DNA from: Otatea glauca
Taxonomy: Eukaryota; Streptophyta; Magnoliopsida; Poales; Poaceae
NCBI GenBank assembly: GCA_036346275.1
Contig: CM070717.1
Location: 12,335,178-12,399,177 of the forward strand
Direction of reading: 5' to 3'
Length of the DNA stretch: 64,000 nt
Shown here: positions 9,311 through 21,825 of the stretch, in pieces
Layout: each line of letters starts with the position of its first letter
Position numbering within the stretch: the stretch's first letter is position 1
The notes under the pieces: model-generated
Told to the model about the DNA's origin: nothing
What the model saw: only the letters and a program-made list of their open reading frames with translations
Databases searched by the model: none
Program-made: the position numbers and the translations under genes

Positions 9311-12306
9311 TTACAGAGACATGTCTCGGGCGAGCTTCTCCCGTTCGAGGTCGGAAACTCTCCGCCGCAGTGCGATGACCTCAGCTTCAGCCTTGTCAAC
9401 CCGGTCACGGTCGCTCTGAGGCTGGGCGGCGTCTTTCCCTTACGAGCCACTGCGCGGCTTCTCCTCAAGATCGGCATTCTTGGCCTCGGCCACCGCCTTG
9501 TCTTCCGCTCCGGTGGCCCTCGCCTCCAACCCCGCAACTGTCCTCTCAAGCTCGGCCGCCTTGGCCTTGAGCTCGGAGGAGAATGCCCCTTGCTGGGCGA
9601 CCTCCATCTCCAATCGAAGATTGGAGACCTCGAGCTTGAGGCGCTGGGTCTCGACCACCGTGCCCCTCCGCTCCTCCTCGATGGCCTTGGAGAGCGCCAT
9701 GGCGTGAAGGTCCCTTGCGGTGTTCAACTCCCGCTCGACCTCCCGGGCCCAGCGCTCCCGCTCGACTTCGACGGCCCGCGCGAGCTCGAGGGCCTGGGCC
9801 TCCTTCAGGTGCGAGACCTCCCTTGGCTCACGCGACCGCAGGGCCGGTGGCGGTGTCCTCCGATTGGTTTCAAGGATGCCACATAGGGACCTGAAGATGA
9901 GTGCGTGTTCGCGCGCGATGTTGTACCCCCGAGAGATCATCCGCAGACCCTGCGAAGGCAAAGAAAAACTCACCATGGTCACAAAGAAAAGGGGGAAAAG
10001 AGGGAGGGGACACCACGATCGTGCTTACCTCCACTAATTGATCCTCCAGCGAAGACAGGTCGACAGCGCCATCGGGACCCCGAGGCAACTCCCCCGCGGC
10101 TTCGTCCCCGGCGGTCTCCGCCGCCGCTGTAGCATCGGCACCCCCCGAAGGACCAGGGAGATCCGCTCCAGCCAGGGCAATGGCGGCCGGGCCCTCTGGG
10201 CTGACGGGCGACTCGGCGGCCCCCTGGCCGCCCTCGATCGCAGGGAGGGGCCTCGGCTCGCCAAGGGTGGTCGGGTCCGTCCAGCGCCCCGACTCGGCTG
10301 CCAGCTCAGTGGTCGACGCTCGCTCTTCGGGCGACTCCGACTCCGTGGGGGGCAGCTCCACCCGGGGTACGGAGGCAACGCCACCCTCGATCATGGGCGC
10401 AACAACCGAAAGTGCCCCGGTCGGAGGTACCGTTGTCGGACGATGGCTCGCCGCCACGACCACCCCGGTATATGTACTGCGCGCAGCGAATTATCAGAAG
10501 ATGCTCGGTCGGCCCTACCACCACGAAGTTAAGAAATAGGAGGGAAACTTACTACGCCGAACGGATGCGCGGCAACCTCGCCTTCTTTGCTGGACCCCCC
10601 TGCGGGGGCGATTCGGCCCTCTGCTTTCCCGAGGACTCCACCCCTGGGGACGCCCCTACCAGGGGCGCGATGACGATGTCATCCTCAACTGCAGCCCCTT
10701 CGGCTACAACACTCCCGACGGCAGCGCCCCCGATCACGACGTCCATGGTCGTGGCGCTGTCAACCGCCCCTCCCTCGGCCGCTTCGTCCTCCTCGGAGGA
10801 CGCGGCAAGCAGCATCCGCCGCGTCCTGAGTCACGGCACGAGACGATAATCATCCTCGTGGTCCTCCTCCTCGGCCTCGCCCTGGACCACAGGAAAGGTT
10901 GGTGCCCCTCGGATGCTCGAACGCCGCGATGGGGAGGGATGACGAAACATGTACGGGGGCCGTACCTGGCGCGACTGTTCCTCGACAGCGGCGGGAGGGC
11001 TTCCCCCTCGGGGATTTATTGCTAGAGACCGTGGCTCCGGTTGCGTACCCAGGGCTCTTGCGGCAGAAGCCGCCTCCTGTTGCTGACAAAAAGCAAGAAT
11101 TAGTAAAAGAACCGAAAGAGGCGGCCCGATGGAAACGAGCCCGGACTCGGATACCCCCAAGCTCGGAGAATCTAAACTCACCACGACCCGATCGCCCCAC
11201 TAGACGTGGGGCTCCTTGGCAACCTGCCTCGGGGCGTCAAGAGTCGGCTTCTTGCCCCCTTCTTGCCTTTGTTTGGGCCGGGAAATGGTAGCAATTGTTT
11301 CGCCGTATCCCAGAGCTCTTTGGTCGCCTGCACGAGCTCACCACAATAAGCATCCGAGTCTGGACACCCGAGGCAAAGATCAAAGTAAAAAGCTATTACT
11401 TCGCTGCTACGTCCCAAGATGTTCCTGGGGACGTTGCCGCCGAGGTCGTAGGCGTTGGCGGCCTTCCCGAAGGTCTCCTGCATCCTCGAGGCGATCCAGG
11501 CCGACTTCGGTGCTACAAGGTCAGAAATAGAGCGACAAGAAATAAGGGAACTCCGACCAAGGCCCGAAAGGATTTGAGGTCGGGCAATGCTTACCCTCAT
11601 GGCTTTCCTGGTTGGCGTCGCACCTCCCGGTGATCTCAAAGAAGGGATGCAACCTCCTCCGGAGAGGGAGCACCCGTTCTGCAAGTAGTCATAAACGACC
11701 GCCTGCCCTTAAGACCCCGCATGGCGCAGGTATGGATGAAAGCGGCCACTGCCTGGTCGTCCGCCGAGTCCTCGGGTTCGGGGATCTCCCGCTTTCCCTC
11801 CACCGCGGCGCCGTTATAGGCGAGCCTGCTTCCCTCGCCCTTCTTCAAATAGAACCATTTCTCCGTCCACGGCCCGAGCGAGTCTCGAGTCGGGATTTGC
11901 AGGAAGGTACAAGGGAGTCCTACCCGCAGCTGGAAGTAAAGGCACCCGACGATGGGGTCCTTCGCGGTGGGGGACAGGGAGTAAAAACGGAAGAAAAGCG
12001 AGGGGGTGGGAAGGATGCCCAAGAACCCCTCGCAAAGATGCGCAAAAACGGAAAGGAGAAGAAGGGAGTTCGGCACTAGGTTTACGAGCTCGATCTCACA
12101 CTACGCAAGGACTGCAGCCAAGAAGTCGCTCTCCGGGGTTCGCAGCCCGAAGAGCATGTACTGCTCTGTGCTCACGATCTCGTCATCCCGAGGTCGCGGC
12201 ACGTTCTCCCCGGACGAAGCCGCCAGGTGAACGGGTCCAGAAGCCCCAAAGTCTCCATCTCCCTAATCCGTTCTGCGGTGAGCGTACTCCTCCCGAACTT
12301 CGCCAT
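9311..12306 (-). pseudogene. Antisense ORF (aORF) of the Tat element, PF04195-like, multi-exon
   Basis: Read on the minus strand, a start at 12306 (MAKFGRSTLTAE) leads into a domain like the Pfam 'putative gypsy type transposon' family (PF04195): LLSVFAHLCEGFLGIL, FRFYSLSPTAKD, RVGLPCTFLQIP, GPWTEKWFYLKK. Then comes a long acidic, Ala/Pro-rich region and a C-terminal coiled coil (about 9310-9840) ending at TAA 9311-9313. Two short introns fit perfectly: 10477-10552 (GTAAGT to GCAG) and 9950-10028 (GTAAGC to TCGCAG), and the joined frames stay open. A donor-like site after 11593 ends the PF04195 exon. Early frame is broken (TGA near 12177, TAG near 12103). Grande, Retand and related elements carry such an antisense gene of unknown function. 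Plus-strand ORFs over the same bases are shadows. Confidence 0.8.
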
Positions 12307-12802
12307 GGGGTCGAGGTCGAAGAAAGGGGGGGATGAGGTCGCAAACGAAGGCTAGAAGGCGTTAACGCAGAGGGGCAAGGAAGAAGAAGGCAAGAGCACG
12401 AGTAATGGGAAGCGAAATCCTGAAGTGTGAGACCCCTTTGGCTTTTAAAGACGCCTCGTCTACCGGCTCACCATCGCCTCAAAAGGCGCGCCCGTAGCCG
12501 GCGGGCGGAAACCGAGGCGCCAGAGACCCTTCAAAACCCCTGTGCGGGCGCATCTCTCCACGCATCCGCCAGACCCTACTCCTCCAACTTCCCTATTCTC
12601 GAGGCTCCCGGGCCTTCTGAGCCCACTGGAAAACAAGATATCGGGATCCAAGTGTGCGCCCCGGGGAGGCCTTCTCTCGGCCTAAAAGTGAGCCCCAGAA
12701 ACCTCGAGCCCGGCCGAAGGGGGGACGATCCCCTCCCAAGAAGATCTCAGACTCAAGAGCGCCTAGAAGTCTCAGACCGCTTCTTGAGCCTTGGGGGCTG
12801 GT
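12307..12802. other. Tat 3' leader: aORF upstream region and polypurine tract area
   Basis: No protein domain is seen. On the minus strand a TTTAAAAG-type TATA-like box lies at 12442-12450, about 140 bp upstream of the aORF start, in a plausible place for its promoter. The purine-rich run TTGGGGGCTGG (12791-12801), directly before the LTR start, is the likely polypurine tract for plus-strand priming. Both calls are by position and composition only. Confidence 0.35.
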
Positions 12803-13833
12803 TGTCGGGGGCCGGCCACCCTGACACGTGGCCCCCCAGGGGAGGCTTTGAGCAGCCCTCCTCTAGGATCGGGGGACTATTCCCTACCTCGGGCGGAGAT
12901 GTCTCCGAACCGCCGGTCCAGAGAACCTATCGGACTGTTTAGAGCCAGGCTCCGACCGAAGGTCTCGCAAGGCCATAAAGGAGCTCTTTCCCGACCAAGC
13001 CGATCGCCCCGAGCTATTTCCCGACCTAGCAGGGCGTTTGACCTCCGTCATGGACCGGGCTCCCCCGACCTCCGACCAGCCCGATCCCGGTCTCCGTCAA
13101 GGGTCGAGCATCGGGTCCTCCACTAGCCGTTAACCACGTGCCCAACAATCGCGACCGCCTGAAGCGACCGCACAGAAGTAGGTGGCTCCTTCTCGAGGCA
13201 GCGCGAAGGTCGCCAAAGTTAAAGCCTCAGTCCCATCATCCAGTCGCGTACAGCATGGGAGTCCTCTCACCCCAGGCAGCGCTGGGGCCACGCATGGCAA
13301 CGTCATGATCTGACAAAACCACAGGGAGTGGGTGCGCTCTTTCCCGAGGAAGCAGCGACCTGCTTTGCTCGGAGAGTCTACTAACCCGGCGTAGGGCAAG
13401 GCCAGACAAGACGGGTCACCAAGCTAAGGGCTTTCGGGCATGAGTCCCTTCATCCTCTCAGCTCCCAATCCCCAATGTAACCTGCCCCTTTCGACCATAT
13501 AAGGAGGGGCAGGGTCCTCTTGAGAGAGCTCTCTTCCTCCTTCGGACGACACCCCACGAATGAGGCTCCGGCACTCTCATATTGGAACCCCTAGCTCTCA
13601 TTTGTAAAGGCGGTGCAACCGTCGGCATCAAAGGCAATACAGTACCAACATCCGAACTGGAGTAGGGACGTTCCGCCCGAACCAGTATAGATCTTGTGTC
13701 CCCTGTTTGATTGTGTTGGCCCCAGATTGATCGCCGCACGAGGGTACCTCCCGGACGAACGAAACTCTGGGCCTCGCCCTCCGTACTACCCTTCACCCTC
13801 TTTCTTTGCGATCGACGGTCCCGATCGTCGACA
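12803..13833 (+). mobile_element. 3' LTR of the Tat element
   Basis: The LTR begins TGTCGGGGGCC and ends GATCGTCGACA, giving a 5-bp terminal inverted repeat TGTCG/CGACA. A TATA box (ATATAAGG, 13497-13504) is followed by a GC-rich leader, the usual R region. Its body aligns with the solo LTR at 32047-32926: both hold the block CCATATAAGG or CTATATAAAGG, a GAACTGGAGTAGGGAC-like segment, and CGAACCAGTATA, in the same order. The 5 bp after it are GTCTC. No matching copy can be tested because the 5' end of the element is missing. Confidence 0.75.
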
Positions 13834-14342
13834 GTCTCTTACCATCGAAGACGAACAAAAGAAACCGACCTCCTCTACCCACTCTCTAAACTATGCCACA
13901 ACCGATGACGATTCTCACCTACAAGAGGTTCCTAGACCTCAAGTGGTGACTCTAACCGGCCACAACCACAACCAGGACCCTTAACACGGCCAAAAAGAAC
14001 AAGGCTGATAACCTTTCGGCTTAACCAAATCACATAAACATATTGATTCAAACAACTCTTTTATAAACAAAGCAATATGCATCAACAAATTTGCATTCAA
14101 CATCAAAGCTCAAATGCAACCTTTAAGCGTAATGCAATGATACCCATACCCCTTCTACTGCGCATCAGTGTGTCAAAATTTTAGTTACTTAGTCAACCTA
14201 CATCAAGTTCTAAAGTTATTTACCTAAGACAAGATTTTAAAGAATATATGCACCTAGGCCATGTTTCTAGATTATACCAAATCAATGTTTTAGTTAACCC
14301 TATGATATAACACTAAGTTCAAGCACCACGGACCTAATACCC
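13834..14342 (-). mobile_element. 5' untranslated internal region of a minus-strand gypsy element
   Basis: This AT-rich stretch lies on the internal side of a primer-binding site (14343-14354) for an element reading leftwards. No ORF with a family motif is present and gag is not reached before the Tat LTR at 13833. The Tat element therefore either inserted into this element or was joined to it by deletion. The sequence right after the Tat LTR (13834-13980) is GC-richer than the rest and may still belong to the Tat side. Confidence 0.5.
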
Positions 14343-14354
14343 GCTCTGATACCA
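14343..14354 (-). promoter_or_regulatory. Primer-binding site, tRNA-iMet type (minus gypsy)
   Basis: On the minus strand the bases read TGGTATCAGAGC, complementary to the 3' end of plant initiator tRNA-Met. It lies two bases inside the LTR boundary at 14357, as expected for a gypsy element transcribed leftwards. Confidence 0.88.
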
Positions 14355-14356
14355 AC

Positions 14357-16982
14357 TGTAACAACCCGCGCACTCCAGGTGCCCTGAATGTTACACCCTT
14401 AAGTAGCAACCAGCACAAGACACTAGAAAATTTTGCCCGAAACGAACGAACATACTAGTGGATTGCCGAATAAACCTAAAAAAATTTCGGCAGCACCTTC
14501 CCTAAATCATGGACATCCACGCAGCAGACAAAAGACAACAATTCAATATAAACAACATACAAAAGCCATTCACGATATTCAATCTAGTAAGCGTAACCAA
14601 CTGAGCATGATCAACTAAGCAAGGCATCCAAAAGACTACCATGATGCACATAACAAGGAGCCACAAGTAGAGACCACAAAACCAACATACCAACAACTAC
14701 TTACAAATTAACTACTCAAAAAATCAAGTTCATTAGACCTAGCACCACTTCTAAAGGAGATGTTACACTATTCTAACAATATGAAGTCATTGTGAGTGAA
14801 GTGTGCTAGCCTGTCTCCCAAAAAGTCGCACTGGAGGTGCCTAAAATAAAAACATCAAAGCACAAGCGTGAGTTCATCACTCAGCAAAGTGTATCATATT
14901 AAACATAATTATCCAATTAAAATTTTCAAACAGCAGCATAAACACATTTCTCATACCAATCAACAAGTCCATAAATCATGATATCACCGTTGGTTACCAC
15001 CTTCACTTCGTTACTCATTTGACATACATACCTCATTAAACTCTTTGGATGAGTCCTCGACTCATACAAGCCTCATTTAAATCCCCTCGCATGAGTCCAC
15101 GACTCTATCCCAGCTCTACACATTACCATTTAACACAAGAAATCATCATTAAAGATGCAATGCAACATGCATGCTCATAAATGTACCTTTCATAGCACAT
15201 ACCAGTATTGCCGAGTGCACACCCGTCGGTGCGCACCCTCTCATTGCCTTCCATCTCGTGGAGGGGCCTACTCTTACTGTCTCGCTCCCATTCTTCTCGG
15301 TGAATGGGACTACGAGGTAGGACTTTCGTGCTCACTACGTGTGAGCACAGAGGCCCACATCAGCATGGGTCGCCTCTTCTCTTATGAATGCACAAATGCA
15401 ATGAAATGAATGACAAATGCATTCTATTTCAACATTCACATCTCCATCAACATGAACATAAATCTAACCATCGTCATCAAGTCAACCAATAGCAATAACA
15501 TAACCTTTAAATTCATACTTATTTAGCATTTCTCTTTTACCCATATAATACAACATGCATTCACCACAACCATTTCAAAATCTTCCAACTTAAACATACT
15601 CATAATGTTTAGCAAGAAATCGATATTCTGGCATCATACTAGTGATACACTTGCCTTTAACCGTGAGGACTGGGGTGACGTGAGGTTGAAGCCACTCCCA
15701 AAGCTACTCCACCCGGAAAAAAAAACATTTACACACACACAATTAAAAACTATATAGATTAGTACACCACATAACGTTTCTAATCCCAAAATCAAAACAG
15801 CCCCATTTCCAACAATTGGAATTCCGGGCAGCAGGTGCTAAAAAGGGCATATCTCCAAACTTTGAGTTCTTGTAATCAAAATGACCAAAAGAGGATAATC
15901 TACCATTACCCTACATCCCTTCATTCAGGAGATGCACCAAAATTTCACAACTTAGAGATGTACAGAGACTACACACTTTAATTCTAACTCAAGACAGTTC
16001 ATGTTAAAATGTGCATAACATGGATAAGGTAAAAGTTGACTTCTTCGGCTCTAAATGACCACAAGAGGATAACCTACAATTACCCCCTAACCATTCATTC
16101 AGAAACGGAGCTTAAAGTCCTCAACTTGCACTTTTAGTTTCAGATCAGATTTTGAATTTTTCATCAGATTGCAGTTTTAGGATAGCAACTTAAAAATAGC
16201 ATAACTTTTGATTTCTGAACCCAAATCAAGCAAACAAGGACATTTCCTTGATCTACAGGAAATTTTCTAACTTTCTATAGGCAACCAAAGATGCTAATTC
16301 GACTTGGAAATAGCCCTAAATAGCAGCTTAAAATCTTAGCTACCAACACGAACTAAATCAGAGCAGTCTGTACTAAAAAGGTCATAACATTTCATTGGCT
16401 GAATTTAATTTTGTGTTCTTGTGCTCTAAAGAAACTTAAGAACACGAGCTACAACTTGTTCTACAGCCAACTACTCAGGAAATGATTCTATCATGCCCAA
16501 AGCACAGTCGCGAAACTGGTCTGAGCACAGCTCAAAAACTGAACTGTGTTCCCTCCAACCCTAGAGCCAATTTCCATCCAAAATCCCCAAATCCAAGAAC
16601 CCTAGAACCATCCCCACCTTCTAGGACCTCCATTAGCACATCGAGGAGCAAAAGAAAAGAGTTGAATCCACTCACCCCAAAGGGAGAAAGAAAGGGGGAA
16701 AACTGCTGCTTGAACTTGCTGCTGCTGCCCTTGCTGACCAAGAGGGAGGAGAGGGAGGGGCAGGCACCACTAGGAGGGAGGAGGACCAGGAGATGGCTGG
16801 CTTGGTGGGAATGAGCAAGGAGGAGTTGGTTTAGGCCAAGAAGAGGAAGCCTCCAGAAAGAAAACAAGGCGCAGGAGAAAAAAGAGGCTTCGGCCAGGAA
16901 AAAAAATGGGAGGGGAAAGAAAAAAGGCAAAGGAAGTTAGGTGGGGAAAAGAAAACCCGGTGATACACCCACCCACTTGCAT
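14357..16982 (-). mobile_element. 5' LTR of a minus-strand Ty3/gypsy element
   Basis: On the plus strand it begins TGTAACAACCCGCGC, directly next to a reversed PBS. Read on the minus strand it shows a C-rich transcribed leader with a GT donor-like site (16670-16950), a GTGCACACC stem-loop (15215-15236), a short GAGT/ACTC hairpin (14870-14882), and TTTTAG followed by GCACCTCCAG (14842). This matches in order and sequence the plus-strand LTR ending near 42000 and the solo LTR at 53141-55368. The outer boundary is uncertain: CA at 16981 is one possibility, but U3 may extend into the AT-rich DNA beyond. No promoter box is obvious. Confidence 0.7.
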
Positions 16983-18880
16983 TTTTTTTCACTTTCCGGA
17001 TCACGAGACAAAGGATTCCAATCTACACTATTACACTTAGATTTGAATGGAACCAATTTTAATGGAATCCTTATGATACCAGAAACTCAAATATATAAAA
17101 ATATTTAGATTGCAACTTTGTTTGAATCATTTTCTATTAAAAATTAATTTCAATACATTAAATATTCAGAAATGCATAATCTGTGTAAAAGAAATCTAAA
17201 ATGAGTAAAAATGGTTTCTGTATACTAGCATGTCAGTAGGGCTCCTAAATATGTCAAAATATTTAAATAATAATCTTGACTTGAATTGTTTCATGAATAG
17301 AATGAAATCCTAAAGTAGAAGATACATATGTATATGCATGTAACTAGCAGTTAAATCTATATACATGTATATGTGTAGAATGGACAATGAAACTAAGTTA
17401 CTTTATAGCAACAAAATGTTTAATAAACTTGAGTTGAATAAGTCTTATAAATAGAGTATAACCCAAATATAAAAGATGTATGTAAACTACATATATATGT
17501 GCACATGTATAATAACTAACAGTAGTATAGATATGTGCTTGACCATGAGGTTGATTTAATTCTGTTGAAACCTTTTAAGACAGCAACAAAAGATTGTATG
17601 TGCATAAACTCAATATGTATAAAGAACATATGCTTTATCCATATAAAAGAATATATACATACACATATTTGAGAAGTTAAAATGTATGTATAACCTCATA
17701 AATTAAGTATCAGAATAGACAGGAATAATCCCAGTATATTCTAAAAGATGTGGCCATGATAGTTGGCAAAAAGAACTAATTTGAATTAAATCTATAAAAG
17801 ATTTTAATCTTCACATGCTTATAAATTATCTCGGCTAAAAGCAAAATAATGCGAAACAAGTTTTAAAACACTTCTAGGATCATCCCCTGCTAATGCCAGA
17901 AAAATGAGTAAGAAATCATATTTAGTATAGTCGCAAACTTAAAAAGAAAACCGATTGCCAATAACATCAATTTTGTAACCACTTAAGCCTTTTCAGCAGC
18001 TCATAGAGTATCTCGTCTTAATGCAAATATTATAAAGATTAACCTAGAAATGTTCTTTAGAATTTGGACTACCATATTATAGAAAAATACCCTTATAGCA
18101 GCTTGCTTATCATCTTAATCCAGCTAGTGCAATAACCCTAAGTGTTAATTGTACGCTTCACTTTACTAATTTGATTCCTTATAGCGTAACCCTTAATATC
18201 ATATAAGCTATTTCAACAATGAATATAATGTCTTGTCTAAATCCTAAAATTTATAAAATTAGCTTAGGAAAGCTCCCTATAGTATAGACTATCCTATTCT
18301 AAAGAAATAATCTCTTTTCATCATGTTCTGCATATAAATCCTGTCACCCAAATAACCTTAAGTATTATGATTTCTGAACTTAATATTGTGAATAAACAAA
18401 CTTAGTAATAATGAAGAAATATGTAATTAAGATATTTATATCCCCAGAACCTCCTCCAAGACCATGAAAATAAGGCCAGTAGCCTAATCTTGTAAATCTA
18501 ACCCATATAAATCGTTTTTATACAAAAATGCTTAAGGCTAAGTGCTATTTACACAATACTTTAACTAATGTTTTAATTCTATTAATCCAAATAATTTTAG
18601 CATCTAGAATTTGAAGTTTAAATACAAGAATACATAATTTTAGCCTCTTGAATTCATAATTCTAGAAAAGATAATTTATAAAGGAAACAGTGTATCGCTC
18701 AACCTAAAAGCTGTTATCGACATGAATGCTTAATCAACTGGAACACAAGAATGTGGAATCATGCAACTTAAACCCTAAAATATTCCTATTTTCTGCAGTG
18801 AATCTTTATTTGGTTTTCTATCTGTTTTCTTTTGCCCTTATTAAAGTTTGTTATTTGCTATATTTCCATTGAACGATGTG
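16983..18880. other. AT-rich interval, nothing recognised
   Basis: About 1.9 kb of AT-rich sequence with many short TATATA runs and no open frame longer than about 60 codons. I see no domain, terminal repeat or tandem array. It could be U3 of the LTR on either side or old degraded repeat. Confidence 0.5.
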
Positions 18881-20568
18881 TAGAATCCGACGTCTCTACC
18901 TCCATCGTCAACTCTGTCAACTGCGACCTAGGCTTCGTCGTAAGCAATAGATAAGCAAGGCAAGCACCCCCTTTTATCATGTTGATCCCAGTATTTAATT
19001 TGCATTGTGTTTGTTAAAATGTTTCATGCATGCGTTTATTTTCTGTAAATTCGCTATTTTGTGGTACTAGTAGATATACCTGTTGTCTCATGAAACTTCG
19101 TTGATAATTATGGACATGTGAACCTTGATAATCATAGATTAAGTATAGACATTACTTCATGTCATCATGGGTATATGCGATTACATATTTATCCCTGCTT
19201 AGCCATGCTTTAGAATCAGCGATGGAAATGATCAGATCAAAATCGGTTCTTGAGAAATGGAAAATGTTGGATATGACACTGATGGTTACTGATACTTTGA
19301 TTAAAAACCCAAAATAAAACTATGGTTTTGACGCGAGCGATTATTGACAATAGCCGGATGTGCAGAGGGAAATGCACGTAGTGTAGGGTAAAGTATCACC
19401 CTTGTCAAATTAAGGACCGAGCAATGGGACGTTATTGATCCAAAAATTCCGTGCAACCACGAGGGCTGGTATGGGACAGCCTTAACCTATTAAGTTATTT
19501 AGATATGGCTTTGCACATTGGTAGGCGGGAGCTGGCAGAAGCATCCCAGTCAAGTCTGCTTGTGAGGGGCTTCCACACCTCGGTGTGGGTAAATACATAC
19601 CCGTGCAATGGTGTACGCCTTGCCATGAACAGAAACGGTGTTGGAGGTCACATGAAAGGAACCACATCTTGGGTGTGTGTATCTGTTCCTATGGAGAGGG
19701 CTTAATATCCCGGGCTGGTTCAAAGTCATATCTAGGTAATGTAACGGTTATGTATGATCTCTTTGCGGCACACCAAAGGAAGTGTGTCAATTGCGCTGCA
19801 CAAAGAGCTGATCATTCCTTGTGGGTAAAGTTGTACACCTCTGCGGAGTGTAAAATCTAATCGATTAGCCGCGTCCATGGTCAAGGACACTTGGTGAAGT
19901 CATTCCAATGTTAGATTTGATATTTTCTAAAAATGGGTTTTGGTGTTAACCTGTTTAGCAGTTGTCACTTTATGTCGAAGGGCTGACATTGTTGGATTTC
20001 ATTATCTGGATTATTTGTTGCTCACGAAGGGCTATGAGTATTACTTATGTTTTACTTATTTCTTATCAGTCAAACTTGCTATTATAAATTTCGATTGCAA
20101 ATGACAACTTGATTTACAATTTCAATTTCGCTTCATGCAAATTAACCGTAGAAGCCTTTCCTTTGAAATGGTCTGCATATATTATAGGTTTTGCTTAAGT
20201 CTTGCGGAGTACGTAAAGTACTCACCCTTGCTTAATATGTTGTTTTAGGTGAAAAAGTTAGCGAAGCTTCGAAGATATCTTTTCGTCGCAGGTTGTGGGA
20301 ATCTTGATGATGTGATCTTTCTAGAGATTATGCCTTGTCAGTTGCCTATGGGTTGGATTGGCACACTACAAGACTTTGCTTCTTCTACCGCTATATAAAT
20401 GCTCTGAGTCGTAAGATTGCTTTGTATAATAGCTTCCGCTTTAATAATGTTGTATGGTTGTGGTTCCAATTGTTGCATATGTGCGTACTAGCTACTGATC
20501 ATGGGACTAGTACTACTTGCACATTAGATTTCTATTTTTGTATTTATGCGAAAATAGGGGTCATTACA
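18880..20568 (+). mobile_element. Partial gypsy LTR (R-U5 part), plus sense
   Basis: The segment starts with an AAGCAAG-GCAAGCACCC donor-like site near 18957. It continues to a two-level stem-loop (19754-19815), the GAGTAC-GTAAA-GTACTC hairpin (20207-20223) and TTTTAG-GTGA (20248), and ends at TCATTACA (20568), where CACTA subterminal repeats begin. The same order occurs at 1700-2840 and 60590-62480. No terminal TG, PBS or TSD is identified, so this is an LTR fragment cut on at least one side. The ORF at 19451-19705 has no family motif. Confidence 0.55.
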
Positions 20569-20570
20569 CA

Positions 20571-20760
20571 GGGTCACCCAGCAGAGATGTCCGGGCATCA
20601 CTGCCAGTTCCATGATCACACGGCAGAGATGGTGAGGCATCACTGCCAGTTCCAAGATCACCAGGCTGAGATGTCCGGGTATCACTGCCGGTTCTAGGGT
20701 CACCCGGCAAAGATGGGACATCACTGCCAGTTTATGTTGTGGAACTGGCAGTAATGCTCC
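20571..20760. repeat. Left subterminal repeats of CACTA-A
   Basis: At least four degenerate units carry a GGCA(G/A)AGATG element and ATCACTGCC(A/G)GTT, spaced 40-50 bp. In CACTA elements such subterminal arrays bind the TNP1/TnpA protein. The same core occurs at the right end, which ties the two ends to one element. Confidence 0.75.
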
Positions 20761-20764
20761 TTTC

Positions 20765-20772
20765 TATATAAA
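20765..20772 (+). promoter_or_regulatory. TATA box of the CACTA-A transcript
   Basis: TATATAAA lies just inside the last left subterminal repeat. A GC/C-rich first exon follows (20780-21200), and downstream codons belong to the TNP1-like gene on the same strand. The start of transcription would fall near 20800. Confidence 0.55.
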
Positions 20773-21825
20773 CACAGGGCGCCCTCTTCCCCACACTTAG
20801 CCATTTTGCCCGTTTCTTCTTGACGATTTTGTCTGTGCCCTAGCAGCCGCGCCCACTCCGCCCGCACCATCGTCCTCGTGTCCATGCTCCCCACGCCGGC
20901 CCTCCTCCGCCCCGGCCCCTCCCCGACGACACCTCTACTTCGACGCCTCGCCGCGGCTGTCTCTGCTCTGACGCCTCGTCGCGGCCACCTCTGCTCCGAC
21001 GCCTCCCCGCGGCCACCTCTGCTCTGAACTACCGCCGATGCCCAGATGCGCCCTCGCCGTCCTCCCGCCACACCCCTACTGTACTTGTGCCCCCTCCTCG
21101 GTGGAAAGGACGGAAGCAACCCCTGCTGTGCCCTATTCCCTTTCGGCCCCTCCCCTCCCCTCCTCGCATACTTGCTCCAGCTGTGTGTTGGGCTCCTTAC
21201 CGGCGATGAATGCTCGACTGCCGAATGTGCTGCTTGCCAAATGCCCAATTTGCCGAATGCGATGCTTGCCGAATGCTCAATTTGCCATGATGAATGCGCA
21301 TACATGCTCAATGTGTTGCTTGCTCTGGTGAATATGGCGATGGGCTGCTATGCCCTGGTGCTACTATGCACTTGATCTTAGCATCTGAGAACTCACAATT
21401 GGGATGGTACTTTTATCAGAAGCATTTTTTTTTGAACCTGATGCATCAGAGGGATAGCATGATCTTTGAGGCTTTAATTATGCATTGAGATAATGTATGA
21501 TGAGGATGCTGCTGCTACATTCATGCTTAAATCTAATAAGAAAAGATACTTGTACTTGTGTTTGTTTTTCTTTAAATCTGATAAGAACAGATGCTTATAC
21601 TATTCTTTCCCCTTACAATGTGATAAGAATAGATGGTACTCCTGATGGCATCCTTTGTGGCATATACTAGTCTATACTCTTGATTCTTTAGCTTTACAAA
21701 TGCTCGATGACGAAATTATATGCGTTGGAAGGTTGTTCAATCGGTAACCCACACTGAGAGCGATTTTGAAATTATAGTGAATTTCCATTCATTTGAATAT
21801 GTTTTATGAATGAATAACCATGAAG

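Larger units (their letters stand above)
3490..13833 (+). mobile_element. 5'-truncated Tat-lineage Ty3/gypsy retrotransposon
   Basis: Order seen: end of gag (zinc-knuckle-like), aspartic protease, reverse transcriptase, RNase H, a second RNase H, integrase, 3' tandem repeats, an antisense ORF, and an LTR of 1031 bp (12803-13833) with TGTCG/CGACA ends. Dual RNase H, 3' tandem repeats and an antisense gene are established traits of the Tat/Retand/Grande clade. The 5' LTR and most of gag are missing: sequence left of about 3490 is unlike Tat. GC content is clearly higher than in flanking DNA. The pol frame carries eight TAG stops and one frameshift, so the element is dead. The left junction is uncertain by perhaps 100 bp. 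Confidence 0.85.

Noticed and set aside
9257..9886. 209-codon plus-strand ORF
   Set aside because: It is the mirror of the aORF coiled-coil exon, which has splice sites and a recognisable composition on the minus strand.
13834..13838. Target duplication GTCTC for the Tat element
   Set aside because: The 5' end of the element is missing, so no second copy can be tested.
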